NCBI RefSeq assembly: GCF_037893185.1
Contig: NZ_CP140772.1
Coordinates: forward strand, 5,146,001 to 5,210,000
DNA from: Chitinophaga sp. 180180018-3
GTDB taxonomy: Bacteria; Bacteroidota; Bacteroidia; Chitinophagales; Chitinophagaceae
Length of the DNA stretch: 64,000 bases
Reading direction: 5' to 3'
Shown: positions 8,384 through 16,059 of the stretch, one piece after another
Layout of the letters: every line of letters starts with the position of its first letter
Position numbering within the stretch: the stretch's first letter is position 1
The notes under the pieces: generated by a model
Seen by the model: the letters and a program-made list of their open reading frames with translations, nothing else
Databases searched by the model: none
What the model was told of the DNA's origin: nothing
Made by a program: the position numbers and the translations under genes

Positions 8384-8692
8384 CTATCCTTTGTTTGTGT
8401 TTGATTCGACTAGCTCTTTAAAAAGGTTAAGCAGCAATTCCAGCTTACCGGGATCACCTCCGGCACGAAAGACGGCATCCGCAACTAAGAAAGAATGCCA
8501 GTCTTTCCCCGCCGGGTCTCCAAAAACCTGGACTTCCATTTCCAGGTCAGCGAGTTCCGTACCCTCCAAATCAATCTCCACTGACCAGCCGGGATTATCC
8601 AGGGTATAAATTTTCACACCGTAAACATATTCCCAATTTCCATCACATTGAGAGGCAAACCAATTTTCAATCCATTTAATTATACTTTCCAT
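8384..8692 (-). CDS. Imm53 family immunity protein (orphan)
   Basis: This 102-residue acidic soluble protein has the Imm53 signature: an N-terminal Trp-rich helix (IIKWIENWFASQCDGNWE), GVKIYTLDNPGWSVEIDLEGT, and a C-terminal helix. Imm53 proteins are predicted immunity proteins found next to polymorphic toxin C-termini. No toxin gene is adjacent: one flank is the SRPBCC gene and the other a tail-fibre-like protein. It is therefore an orphan immunity gene, perhaps kept as protection against toxins of neighbouring strains. The family call is based on recalled motif pattern, not on a search. Confidence 0.8.
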   Translation of the reverse strand: MESIIKWIENWFASQCDGNWEYVYGVKIYTLDNPGWSVEIDLEGTELADLEMEVQVFGDPAGKDWHSFLVADAVFRAGGDPGKLELLLNLFKELVESNTNKG

Positions 8693-8837
8693 TCTATATA
8701 ATTTTCGCTTTACTTAATTTGATATTCCTGCTAATTTAATGAATATATAATTATCAGGTAATTCATCAGGTGCTGGCGAAACGTCCCTCCATTAATCAGG
8801 TATGCGTACTAAAAAAAAATTACAGTCCGCCGGCGTA

Positions 8838-9905
8838 TTATTTTCTCTCCTTCAACCACCTTATCTCCTCCGCCATCTCACTCATCTTCCGCTCCTGCGC
8901 CTGGTTCACTTTACGTTCTTCAATCAGGTACAGCGTCAGCTCCTCCACCTTTTGCAGTAATTTCTTATTCATATCTCCCAGGTCGATCCCCGATTCGTTC
9001 ACTTCTTTCTCTGATGGTATTTCCGGCAGATGCTGGTGAGTTTTGATGAATTCTTCCACATACTGCAAAGATGGCAGTGTATAATCCGGTGCAAATACAA
9101 AATCAGCCCAGGCGGTTTGCTGTACTTTGATCTTGCGTGCACCCAGCGTTCCTTCTACTGCTAATTTATAAGAACCCGGTGTGGTTGTTCCGATCCCGAT
9201 ATTTCCATTTGGCATAAAAGCCATCCAGGGATTGTAGTAGGCCGCATCAGATGGGGTATTACCACTGATATAACCGTAAATTAATTTATTGTCAGCTGCA
9301 TAAGTCCCAAATGCCAGCATTTTACCTGTACTACCATAAGTGATACTGTACTCCCGGGCCCAGGCACCGGCAAAGGTAATATCCATATTATAGCCGTACG
9401 GATATGCCCCTGGATTACTCAGTCTCACAGCGCCACCATCTACATGCAGCCTGGTGTTAGGGGAAGCAGTACCTATCCCTATATTGCCACCATTGGTAAT
9501 ACGCATCCTTTCCGCCAGCTCCGCTGCATTTCCTCCGGTAGATGTTTGAAAAGCCAGGTCCATACCCTGAATAAGCGCGCTATTATCGTTATAATTATTG
9601 ATTCTTTCTGCCCTGATCCTGGCACCGATCTGATTGGGAACTATATCTCTCCATGTATAAAATTCTATGTCGTATGCTCCCGTGGCGGCACGCAACGGCA
9701 CATTAACATTACCCTGATCACCAGGCGCGCCAAAGCGTAGAGAGGGCAAGCCGGAATTAACCGGGCGGCTAACATGCAATAATGCCTGAGGACTGGTAGT
9801 ACCAATGCCTGCAGGGCCGGTGACTGGAAAAGTATTTTGCGCTACAACTGGCATGGATAAACCGGCCAGGAATGAAACAGGGATAATTGCTTTAAAAAAT
9901 TTCAT
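8838..9905 (-). CDS. Secreted tail-fibre-like protein with GIGTxxP repeats and coiled-coil end
   Basis: The 355-residue protein has a signal peptide (cleavage near VVAQ, residue 23) and at least three copies of a GIGTxxPxxxLxV repeat (PAGIGTTSPQALLHV, NIGIGTASPNTRLHV, NIGIGTTTPGSYKLAV), a beta-structural motif of phage-tail-fibre-like surface proteins common in Bacteroidota. The C-terminal 100 residues (ADFVFAPDYTLPSLQYVEEF, HLPEIPSEKEV, then LLQKVEELTLYLIEE and heptads) form a conserved module ending in a coiled coil, probably a trimerisation or anchoring element. The divergent gene at 10484 carries the same module. No phage structural genes are nearby, so a cell-surface role is more likely than a prophage. 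The exact function is unknown. Confidence 0.75.
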   Translation of the reverse strand: MKFFKAIIPVSFLAGLSMPVVAQNTFPVTGPAGIGTTSPQALLHVSRPVNSGLPSLRFGAPGDQGNVNVPLRAATGAYDIEFYTWRDIVPNQIGARIRAERINNYNDNSALIQGMDLAFQTSTGGNAAELAERMRITNGGNIGIGTASPNTRLHVDGGAVRLSNPGAYPYGYNMDITFAGAWAREYSITYGSTGKMLAFGTYAADNKLIYGYISGNTPSDAAYYNPWMAFMPNGNIGIGTTTPGSYKLAVEGTLGARKIKVQQTAWADFVFAPDYTLPSLQYVEEFIKTHQHLPEIPSEKEVNESGIDLGDMNKKLLQKVEELTLYLIEERKVNQAQERKMSEMAEEIRWLKERK

Positions 9906-10483
9906 GTTAAATAGGTTATTAAAAGATTAATTTACCTGGTATTTTCCTACCATATATTTTTGGGTGTATAATTTCCATTGGAAGCTGTGGTAACAGATTT
10001 AAGGGTTTGTGGTAACCTGCCGGCATCCAAAAGGTTCAAATAGACAAAGAGATAATCTTTTCATGTTATATAGGTATTAAAGAAGACGAGGCAAGAGAAA
10101 CAGGCATTTTACAGATAATTATCCGGGTTAAAAAAATCTACATATCTCAGTACAATCTTCTTCAGATGACGACTACAAACTATAGGATATTGTAAGGGTC
10201 AAACACAATATCTTTTTCTTTCTATAGTCAGAATACGGGCATCGTCAGGCCTGCAATGTAAATAATTAAATTTGAAATACCGGACTAAAATAGTTGACCG
10301 ATACGCACTGTAAGTGCGTACTCAATAGATAATTTATCTACAAATCATAATCACAACCATTTCTCCACTAAAAGTTTACCTATCTTTAGCTTTACCTATA
10401 TCATATGTAGTCGTGTGGATGATCTTACTGTAACAGCCCTTCCACGCAGCATAATTAATATTCACTATAACTATAATATATCT
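9906..10483. other. Long divergent intergenic region between two tail-fibre-like genes
   Basis: This 578-base AT-rich stretch has no credible gene. It contains a degenerate second copy (about 10062-10088) of the start-codon and leader region of the left gene (9903-9930): both read TCATGTTA then A or T, TAGG, ATTAAA on the plus strand. The duplicate ATG (minus, 10064) opens a frame of only about 20 codons. It also holds an 8-base inverted repeat at 10302-10320. No clear TAnnTTTG box was found for either gene. Confidence 0.5.
10302..10320. repeat. Perfect inverted repeat, 8-base arms, 3-base spacer
   Basis: TACGCACT, a GTA spacer and AGTGCGTA form a near-continuous palindrome 164 bases before the start of the right-hand tail-fibre-like gene. 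No T run follows, so an operator or short hairpin is more likely than a terminator. Confidence 0.5.
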
Positions 10484-11554
10484 ATGAAGAAATGTTTGTT
10501 CACTTTAACGCTCAATGCTATCGTTGTGGGTGTTTACGCCCAAACACCTGAAACCCTCCAGACAGTAACTGACCGGGGGCGCACCACCAGCAACCGCATC
10601 GTACTTGGAAGTACCGTTGACGATGGATTCAGCAGACTACAGGTTACCGGTAGCGTCTCTATTAACACCGGTCTTACTAATGCCAGCGACCGGCCTCAGG
10701 TAGTAAGCGGCACCCTTAACGAAATCCGCGGTGTAAGCAATACTTCCTACTATGCCGATGATGGATTCTTAAGGGTCAGCGCCGGAGGAGGTACTCACTC
10801 GAACGTAAAGACCTATATAGATCTGAGCGGTTATTCCACTAAATCAGATATGAATGGAAATATTGTTTTGGGTACTTCCGGAGTGGAACAGATACGGATT
10901 AACTCATCCGGATATGTTGGCATAGGCGTAACAAATCCTATGGAAAAACTCGATGTTAATGGCAACAGCCTGATAAAAGGCTCAATAACCAGCAGTGTTA
11001 CTGGTAATATTGGAGGGTTTGTTGCTATCAACAACCCTTCCAAAACAGCTCCCGGTAGCGCCAGTAGCTGGAAGATATACAATATGACCGGCACATTCGG
11101 CAACAGTCTTCAATTCTGGGCATATGACAACCTTGGTTGTTCCGGTGGCCTGTGTGTTCCCAGACTAACACTAATGGATAATGGCAACGTTGGTATCGGT
11201 ACCCGGAATCCACAGTCGATGCTTGCTGTTGCTGGTGCTATTACTGCTCAAAAGGTAAAGGTAACATCGACAGGCTGGTCTGATTTTGTATTCGACAAAA
11301 GTTATAACCTGCTGCCCCTTGCCAGTATTGAGCAATACATTAACCTTCACAAACATCTGCCAGATATCCCTTCTGAAGCTGTTATTGTAAAAGACGGACT
11401 GAACATCGGGGAAATGCAGCAAAAACAGATGCAGAAAATAGAGGAACTGACTTTATACCTGATCCAACAAAATAAGCAACTGGAAAAGCAGCAACAGTTA
11501 TTGCTGGAACAGGAGAAACGTATCAGGGAGCTGGAGAAACGGTTATCTGAATGA
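10484..11554 (+). CDS. Secreted tail-fibre-like protein, paralogue of the divergent neighbour
   Basis: A 356-residue protein with a signal peptide (MKKCLFTLTLNAIVVGVYAQ). It contains GVGVTNPMEKLDV-like and NVGIGTRNPQSMLAV repeats, and the same C-terminal module as the protein at 8838-9905: SDFVFDKSYNLLPLASIEQY, HKHLPDIPSE, EELTLYLIQQN and a glutamine-rich coiled coil (LEKQQQLLLEQEKRIRELEKR). The N-terminal part differs from its paralogue, so a conserved C-terminal base carries variable N-terminal regions. The start at 10484 is chosen for the signal peptide; an ATG at 10415 would add 23 residues. A strong terminator follows. Confidence 0.78.
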   Translation: MKKCLFTLTLNAIVVGVYAQTPETLQTVTDRGRTTSNRIVLGSTVDDGFSRLQVTGSVSINTGLTNASDRPQVVSGTLNEIRGVSNTSYYADDGFLRVSAGGGTHSNVKTYIDLSGYSTKSDMNGNIVLGTSGVEQIRINSSGYVGIGVTNPMEKLDVNGNSLIKGSITSSVTGNIGGFVAINNPSKTAPGSASSWKIYNMTGTFGNSLQFWAYDNLGCSGGLCVPRLTLMDNGNVGIGTRNPQSMLAVAGAITAQKVKVTSTGWSDFVFDKSYNLLPLASIEQYINLHKHLPDIPSEAVIVKDGLNIGEMQQKQMQKIEELTLYLIQQNKQLEKQQQLLLEQEKRIRELEKRLSE

Positions 11555-11563
11555 GCTAAGTAT

Positions 11564-11599
11564 AACGGGTTTCAGCCTGGAAACCCGTTTTGCTTTTTA
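11564..11599 (+). terminator. Intrinsic terminator of the tail-fibre-like gene
   Basis: AACGGGTTTC (11564-11573), a 6-base loop and GAAACCCGTT (11580-11589) form a perfect 10-pair stem followed by TTGCTTTTT, ten bases after the stop. Confidence 0.8.
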
Positions 11600-11641
11600 T
11601 AACGGAAAAGTACCCCGCTAATACACAATCCAGCGCTCCAC

Positions 11642-12736
11642 CTATGGAAAAATCGTTAAAAATAAATACGCCGCAAATATAGTCAGCAACACCACTCCAT
11701 ATTGCACATTAGTTTTCCCGGTCACAAATGAAAGTACTACCGTGAAAATAGAAAGTATCAGCAAGACAATAGACATCGCGTCGATCCCCAATAAAACCCT
11801 GGTATGACTGAACATCGTAAAAACGGCCACTGCTGGAATCGTCAATCCGATACTGGCCAGCGCAGATCCCAACGCCAGATTCATACTGGTTTGCAGTCGG
11901 TCTTTCCGCGCTGCCTGCACTGCTGCTAGGCACTCAGGCAATAATACGACCATGGCGATGATCACGCCTACCAGCGAACTGGGCGCCCCTATGGCTTCCA
12001 CCCCTGCTTCAATAAAAGGAGAAAGTTTCTTGGCCAACAATACCACTGCACCTAAACAAACTATCAGCAACCCAAGACTTATAACCATTGTTTTAACCGA
12101 AGGTGGTTCGGCATGCATTTCTTCATCATCACTCTGATTTCCGTTTTCATCTTTAGGCAGAAAATAATCACGATGGCGCACAGATTGAATCATGATGAAC
12201 CCGGAGTAAAGGATCAAACTTACCACCGCGGTAAATGCTAATTGCGGCTGGGTATACTCCGGACCAGGCCTGCTGATCGTATAATTTGGTAATATCAGCG
12301 TAAGTACAAGTATAGCCGTAAGCGTTACCAAAGCAGATGTTGCCGCATGTTTGGTCACAAACTGCTCCTTATACTTGGCACCGCCCACCAGTATACAGAT
12401 CCCGATAATAAAGGTGAGAATAATCATGATGGCAGCAAAAACGGTATCTCTGGCGAGCGCCGCAGCTTTGTCGCCACCTGACGACATCAGAGATACGATC
12501 AATGATACTTCTATAATTGTTACTGCCAGCGCAAGTATAATAGTACCAAAAGGCTCCCCCACCCGATGTGCTACCACTTCCGCATGATGTACCGCTGCCA
12601 GCACGCTGGCAATCAGTACTGTAGTCAGCACAATCAGCGGAAACGCACCAGACATGTTGCCTACTGTAAAATAAGCCAGCCAGGCGAGGACCGGTGACAG
12701 GATAGTCCAGATGGGAAGTGGGAGGTTTAGTTTCAT
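11642..12736 (-). CDS. chaA: Calcium/cation:proton antiporter, ChaA type
   Basis: This 364-residue protein is almost wholly hydrophobic, with about eleven membrane segments and one acidic cytoplasmic loop (DENGNQSDDEEMHAE, near residue 200). It carries both repeat motifs of the Ca2+/cation antiporter family: HHAEVVAHRVGEPFGTIILA with AVTIIEV in the first half, and GVIIAMVVLLPECLAAVQAA with LGSALASIGLTIP in the second. The Glu residues in these helices bind cations in CAX/ChaA exchangers. It should export Ca2+ or Na+/K+ in exchange for protons at the inner membrane. Length matches E. coli ChaA. It is transcribed alone. Confidence 0.92.
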   Translation of the reverse strand: MKLNLPLPIWTILSPVLAWLAYFTVGNMSGAFPLIVLTTVLIASVLAAVHHAEVVAHRVGEPFGTIILALAVTIIEVSLIVSLMSSGGDKAAALARDTVFAAIMIILTFIIGICILVGGAKYKEQFVTKHAATSALVTLTAILVLTLILPNYTISRPGPEYTQPQLAFTAVVSLILYSGFIMIQSVRHRDYFLPKDENGNQSDDEEMHAEPPSVKTMVISLGLLIVCLGAVVLLAKKLSPFIEAGVEAIGAPSSLVGVIIAMVVLLPECLAAVQAARKDRLQTSMNLALGSALASIGLTIPAVAVFTMFSHTRVLLGIDAMSIVLLILSIFTVVLSFVTGKTNVQYGVVLLTIFAAYLFLTIFP

Positions 12737-12852
12737 ATCATAGTTTTAGGTAACGATAATTGAATGGCTGAGTGTACCGGTTGGTAAAACAGTTTTTCGA
12801 TAACACGTTTACGCCTATATGATAAAGATAACATATTCCGGAAAAAGAACCC

Positions 12853-13788
12853 TTACCCCAGCCCCCCAATAAACGCCTCAGCATACCGCACCAACTGCCG
12901 CAACGCCGTTTCCTCCATCGGGTAATGCCCGCCATCTTCCAACAATTTCACCGTAAAAGGCGCCTTAATCCCTTTCATCGACATCTCAGTTAAATGCAGC
13001 GGCGTCCATCTGTCTTTCGCTGGCTGCGTTAAAAGAATAGGACATTTATTGAACGCCCCAACCGGAACAGGCAACTTATAGTGCATATATTCATACAAAA
13101 ACTGCATTTGTACACTAGCCCCCGCCGAACTGTCATCTTTCAAAAAAACCTTCAATGCTTCCCTGTTATTAGTAAGGCAATTCATTTTAGAAACCGCCTT
13201 CATCGGAATCCTCATTCGTTTGAAGCCGATTTTATTAAGCCCTTTCATCACGGGAAACATCAGCCAATTACTCCAGCCGAATCTGGCAGTTTCCCTTCCT
13301 ACTGTTTTATCATCATTCTTCAGAAAGCACATTCCTATGATTCCATGAACCTCGTTCATGAAACAGGCCGCGTTATAACAAACCATTCCGCCTGCACTTA
13401 ATCCATAAAGAACCGGTTTCTTGTAATCCCGTTTTGTTTCTGTATTTACAAAATCTGCAAAGCAATGTACCCAGTCGTTGTAGGTGATGTCTTTTTGATT
13501 GACGGCCGTCATTCCGTAACCCAGGTTATCAATAGCTACCACCTCATATCCCAGCTGCGCCATTTTGTGCCCGAAGATCATACTCATTTGCCGGCCATTC
13601 GTACCTACACCGTGATGCAGGAAGATCCGGTATGCAGATTGGGGATTAGGGTAGCGATCGAGGTGAATTTTGTTGCCTTTCCACTCCCATTCTTCTTCAA
13701 GTGGTAGCTGGCCTTCTTTAATCTGGAAATCGGCGGGAAGCAGTTCATTTAATTGTTTCCAGGCTGTGTTGGATTGATAAGATTTCAT
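12853..13788 (-). CDS. Alpha/beta hydrolase
   Basis: The 311-residue protein has no signal peptide. It shows the alpha/beta hydrolase order: oxyanion region LHHGVGTNGRQM, AIDNLGYGMT after strand 4, nucleophile elbow GLSAGGM with Ser131, an acid in KDRWTPLHL and the His in DGGHYPMEE. The substrate cannot be told; esterase, lipase and epoxide-hydrolase-like members share this layout. The Crp/Fnr-type regulator starting at 14446 ends 67 bases upstream on the same strand and is its most likely controller. Confidence 0.85.
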   Translation of the reverse strand: MKSYQSNTAWKQLNELLPADFQIKEGQLPLEEEWEWKGNKIHLDRYPNPQSAYRIFLHHGVGTNGRQMSMIFGHKMAQLGYEVVAIDNLGYGMTAVNQKDITYNDWVHCFADFVNTETKRDYKKPVLYGLSAGGMVCYNAACFMNEVHGIIGMCFLKNDDKTVGRETARFGWSNWLMFPVMKGLNKIGFKRMRIPMKAVSKMNCLTNNREALKVFLKDDSSAGASVQMQFLYEYMHYKLPVPVGAFNKCPILLTQPAKDRWTPLHLTEMSMKGIKAPFTVKLLEDGGHYPMEETALRQLVRYAEAFIGGLG

Positions 13789-13855
13789 GGCTGTGTTTGT
13801 TTTTATTGTTCAATACAAAGGTCAAAAACACAGCTATAACACCGTTTAAAGTAAT

Positions 13856-14446
13856 TTAAAAAGTGATTTTGGCCTTCAGATTACTCAGCCATACGTTGGT
13901 AATGCCCATAAAGCTCGCAATACTTTGTCCGGGAAACCGTTGAAACAGGAAACTATAGTTTTCATACAGCCACTTCAGGTATTCTTCACTTGTTAATCCC
14001 AGTTGAAAATTGCGAAACAGATCTATAGTTACAAAAAGCTCTTCTGTTTTACGTGTATAGAATTGCAGCAACCTGATATCATTTTGTATCTGTTGAAACA
14101 GAAAATCGTAATCTACAGCTATCACCACCGATTTTTCGTTAGCTTTCACTTCGTAGTTCGTCTTCTTGTGAAAGTAAACAGTATCATAAGATTTGAAAAA
14201 CTCACAAAAATGCTCGGTATGAAACATCACTGTTTTTTCCTCCCCTCTCGACGTAATAATATTCCTGATAAAACTACCCTGAGCGATGAAATATATCTTC
14301 CGGTTGCTGGATTGAAATGCAATAAGTGGTTCATTTTTGTCGAGCGAAAGAACAGTGCATTTGCTTTCAAGCCGACGGATAAAATCGCTGTTTTCCGCTG
14401 CAGGCAATATACCTGCTAACATTTCAAAATATTTTTCCTTCTCCAT
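13856..14446 (-). CDS. Crp/Fnr family transcriptional regulator
   Basis: A 196-residue protein with a cyclic-nucleotide-binding-like beta roll at residues 20-120 (KNEPLIAFQSSNRKIYFIAQGSF, EEKTVMFHTEHFCEF) and a C-terminal helix-turn-helix (LTSEEYLKWLYENYSFLFQRF, then SIASFMGITNVWLSNLKAKI). This is the Bacteroidota type that usually lacks the cAMP-contact residues. The HTH matches the usual IASYLGI..SLSRIR pattern only partly: SLSRI is replaced by WLSNL. It probably controls the downstream hydrolase gene. Confidence 0.82.
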   Translation of the reverse strand: MEKEKYFEMLAGILPAAENSDFIRRLESKCTVLSLDKNEPLIAFQSSNRKIYFIAQGSFIRNIITSRGEEKTVMFHTEHFCEFFKSYDTVYFHKKTNYEVKANEKSVVIAVDYDFLFQQIQNDIRLLQFYTRKTEELFVTIDLFRNFQLGLTSEEYLKWLYENYSFLFQRFPGQSIASFMGITNVWLSNLKAKITF

Positions 14447-14988
14447 TTGTTGCCATTAAATTAACTCATGATAGTGCTATTTTGCTTTCTTTTCTCAAAA
14501 TAACAGCATATACCATACGGGAGTAAAATTTTCTTTTTATTTTCAGTAGCGCTTCAATAAGAAATACCTCTTTACTATCAACCAATAAAAATAAAAATTG
14601 TTGTCGTGAGCCAATAGCGCCGGTGTTATAAATCTAATTTAGATAAGGAAGTTTTCAAGGCAAATGGTTATATCACCTTCGCATCTGGCAAATGGCATGA
14701 CAAAACAATTTACAGCCACTACCGGTGACCTATACCGCTGGAATCTGGCCTTGTACAGCAATAAAATTATCAGTCAGGGGCGGATATTTGCAGAGAAGAA
14801 GGATGTGTTCTTTTTGAAATCTTATAATTGTGTGATTGAGTATACACGAAATGAACGGGGAAAGATTTCGGGTTTTGTTGCGCGTACGGGGATTGGAGAG
14901 TTTAGGTATGTGAAGATTAGGTAGGTAAAAAGTAATAATATTGAATGTCATATATTTGCCATACTATGCATTGTAGCATTTATTACTT
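14447..14988. other. Intergenic region containing a decayed gene fragment
   Basis: Apart from the serine-hydrolase remnant at 14664-14924 this stretch is AT-rich and holds no recognisable gene. It separates the Crp/Fnr gene (minus) from the secreted protein gene (plus), so it should also contain promoters for both; none matches the TAnnTTTG consensus well. Confidence 0.4.
14664..14924 (+). pseudogene. Remnant of a serine hydrolase (beta-lactamase-like) gene
   Basis: The open frame (86 codons) has two pieces that match separate parts of class C-like serine hydrolases. Residues 20-37 (TGDLYRWNLALYSNKIIS) match the conserved DLYKW..ALY.NK.LS segment, and residues 43-86 (DVFFLKSYNCVIEYTRNERG then ISGFVARTGIGEFRYVKIR) match the C-terminal beta domain of these proteins. 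The catalytic SxxK and YxN regions and most of the central part are missing, so it looks like an internally deleted, 5'-truncated relic. It may still be expressed, but no activity is expected. Confidence 0.6.
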
Positions 14989-15954
14989 ATGAAACATTTT
15001 CTGCTTTTTCTTCTGCTGTTCTTACCTACTATTACCCGGGCTCAACTGCTTTATCCTTACAAGGACACGACTTACAATTACTATATTGGACTTCCCGAAA
15101 CGTGGAGGTACTGGACAATTACCGATAAACCCGGTATCAGTATGATATCCCGGGAAGTAAATCCTGTAATAGATTCTACCAAACAATTTCCGACAAGTAT
15201 CAATATTTCAATTGTTAATCACCCTGGAATAAGTGTCGACAGTGCCTTCATCTACCTGACTGCCGCTACAGCCCAAAGCAGGCTTCAAATACTGGACACC
15301 GGAAGTTATACGGTAAATGGGAAAAAGATGCTATGGTTTGATGATGTACATATCGGCAGTTCGCAGGAAAAAGATACCCTCTCGGCCAGCGATTTTGTTG
15401 TATACAGTAAAGACAGGGCCTATATTATCACCTGCACCAGCACAACCAGACGCTTTTCCGAATCCAGGGAACTGTTTCATCGGGTCGCACAAACTTTTAA
15501 ACCCGACTTACCAGCCAAACAGGAGTTAATAAAAATAACTCTTCCGGGCGACAGAAAATGGAGGATGTATATGGATTCAGATGATTCGACTACGCACTTT
15601 AAACAGGTTTTACCTGTGAACGAAATGCCCGAACATTGGACAACAGTCGTTTCTTTAATTTCTGAAAAAATGACTGGAAATCAAAATATAGAGAATATCC
15701 TTAGCAGATATAGCGCTCAAATCAGGAAACCTTGTAAGAACTCAAAGTATGCTCTGCTGGCTAAGTCTGAAAAATCAGCACTTTTCAAGGTGGAATGTGC
15801 GGACGCGGATCCTGAAGGAAACTTGTGTTATTTGACAAAGGGTGCTACAAGATGGCATATTCTTTTCTTTTCCCTCCATCAGAGTACTCTGCCCGCAGAT
15901 GTCATTAAACAGTGGACTGAGATATTTCAGCAGGCAAAAATTGTGATAGAATAG
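14989..15954 (+). CDS. Secreted protein of unknown function (PsbP/DcrB-like fold possible)
   Basis: A 321-residue protein with a clear signal peptide (FLLFLLLFLPTITRAQ). The mature part appears to hold two similar alpha/beta halves: residues 25-175 (YYIGLPETWRYWTI, SINISIVNHPGIS, VYSKDRAYIITCTSTTRRF) and 180-321 (ITLPGDRKWRMY, ALFKVECADADPEGNLCY, RWHILFFSLH). The pattern of a protein that rates a short peptide-like W..W motif, TSINIS and a late RAYIITCT strand resembles PsbP/DcrB (DUF1795)-type domains, but this is weak. Transcription ends at a long inverted repeat. Confidence 0.7.
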   Translation: MKHFLLFLLLFLPTITRAQLLYPYKDTTYNYYIGLPETWRYWTITDKPGISMISREVNPVIDSTKQFPTSINISIVNHPGISVDSAFIYLTAATAQSRLQILDTGSYTVNGKKMLWFDDVHIGSSQEKDTLSASDFVVYSKDRAYIITCTSTTRRFSESRELFHRVAQTFKPDLPAKQELIKITLPGDRKWRMYMDSDDSTTHFKQVLPVNEMPEHWTTVVSLISEKMTGNQNIENILSRYSAQIRKPCKNSKYALLAKSEKSALFKVECADADPEGNLCYLTKGATRWHILFFSLHQSTLPADVIKQWTEIFQQAKIVIE

Positions 15955-15970
15955 GTAGGTCAGTGTATTT

Positions 15971-16011
15971 ATAAAGAAGGTATTTCACTCAGCGTGAAAT
16001 ACCTTCTTTAT
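15971..16011. terminator. Bidirectional terminator, perfect 18-base inverted repeat
   Basis: Arms 15971-15988 and 15994-16011 are exact reverse complements around a 5-base loop (TCAGC). It lies between the converging ends of the secreted protein gene and the M16 peptidase gene; the A/T-rich outer stem can stand in for a T tract in both directions. Confidence 0.75.
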
Positions 16012-16059
16012 GGTGCATTGAAACAGGAATTTAAAAAACAGATGATGCCCCGGCGACAA

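Noticed and set aside
8838..11554. Prophage tail region
   Set aside because: The tail-fibre-like repeats could suggest a phage, but both genes have signal peptides and no capsid, portal, terminase or integrase gene is present.
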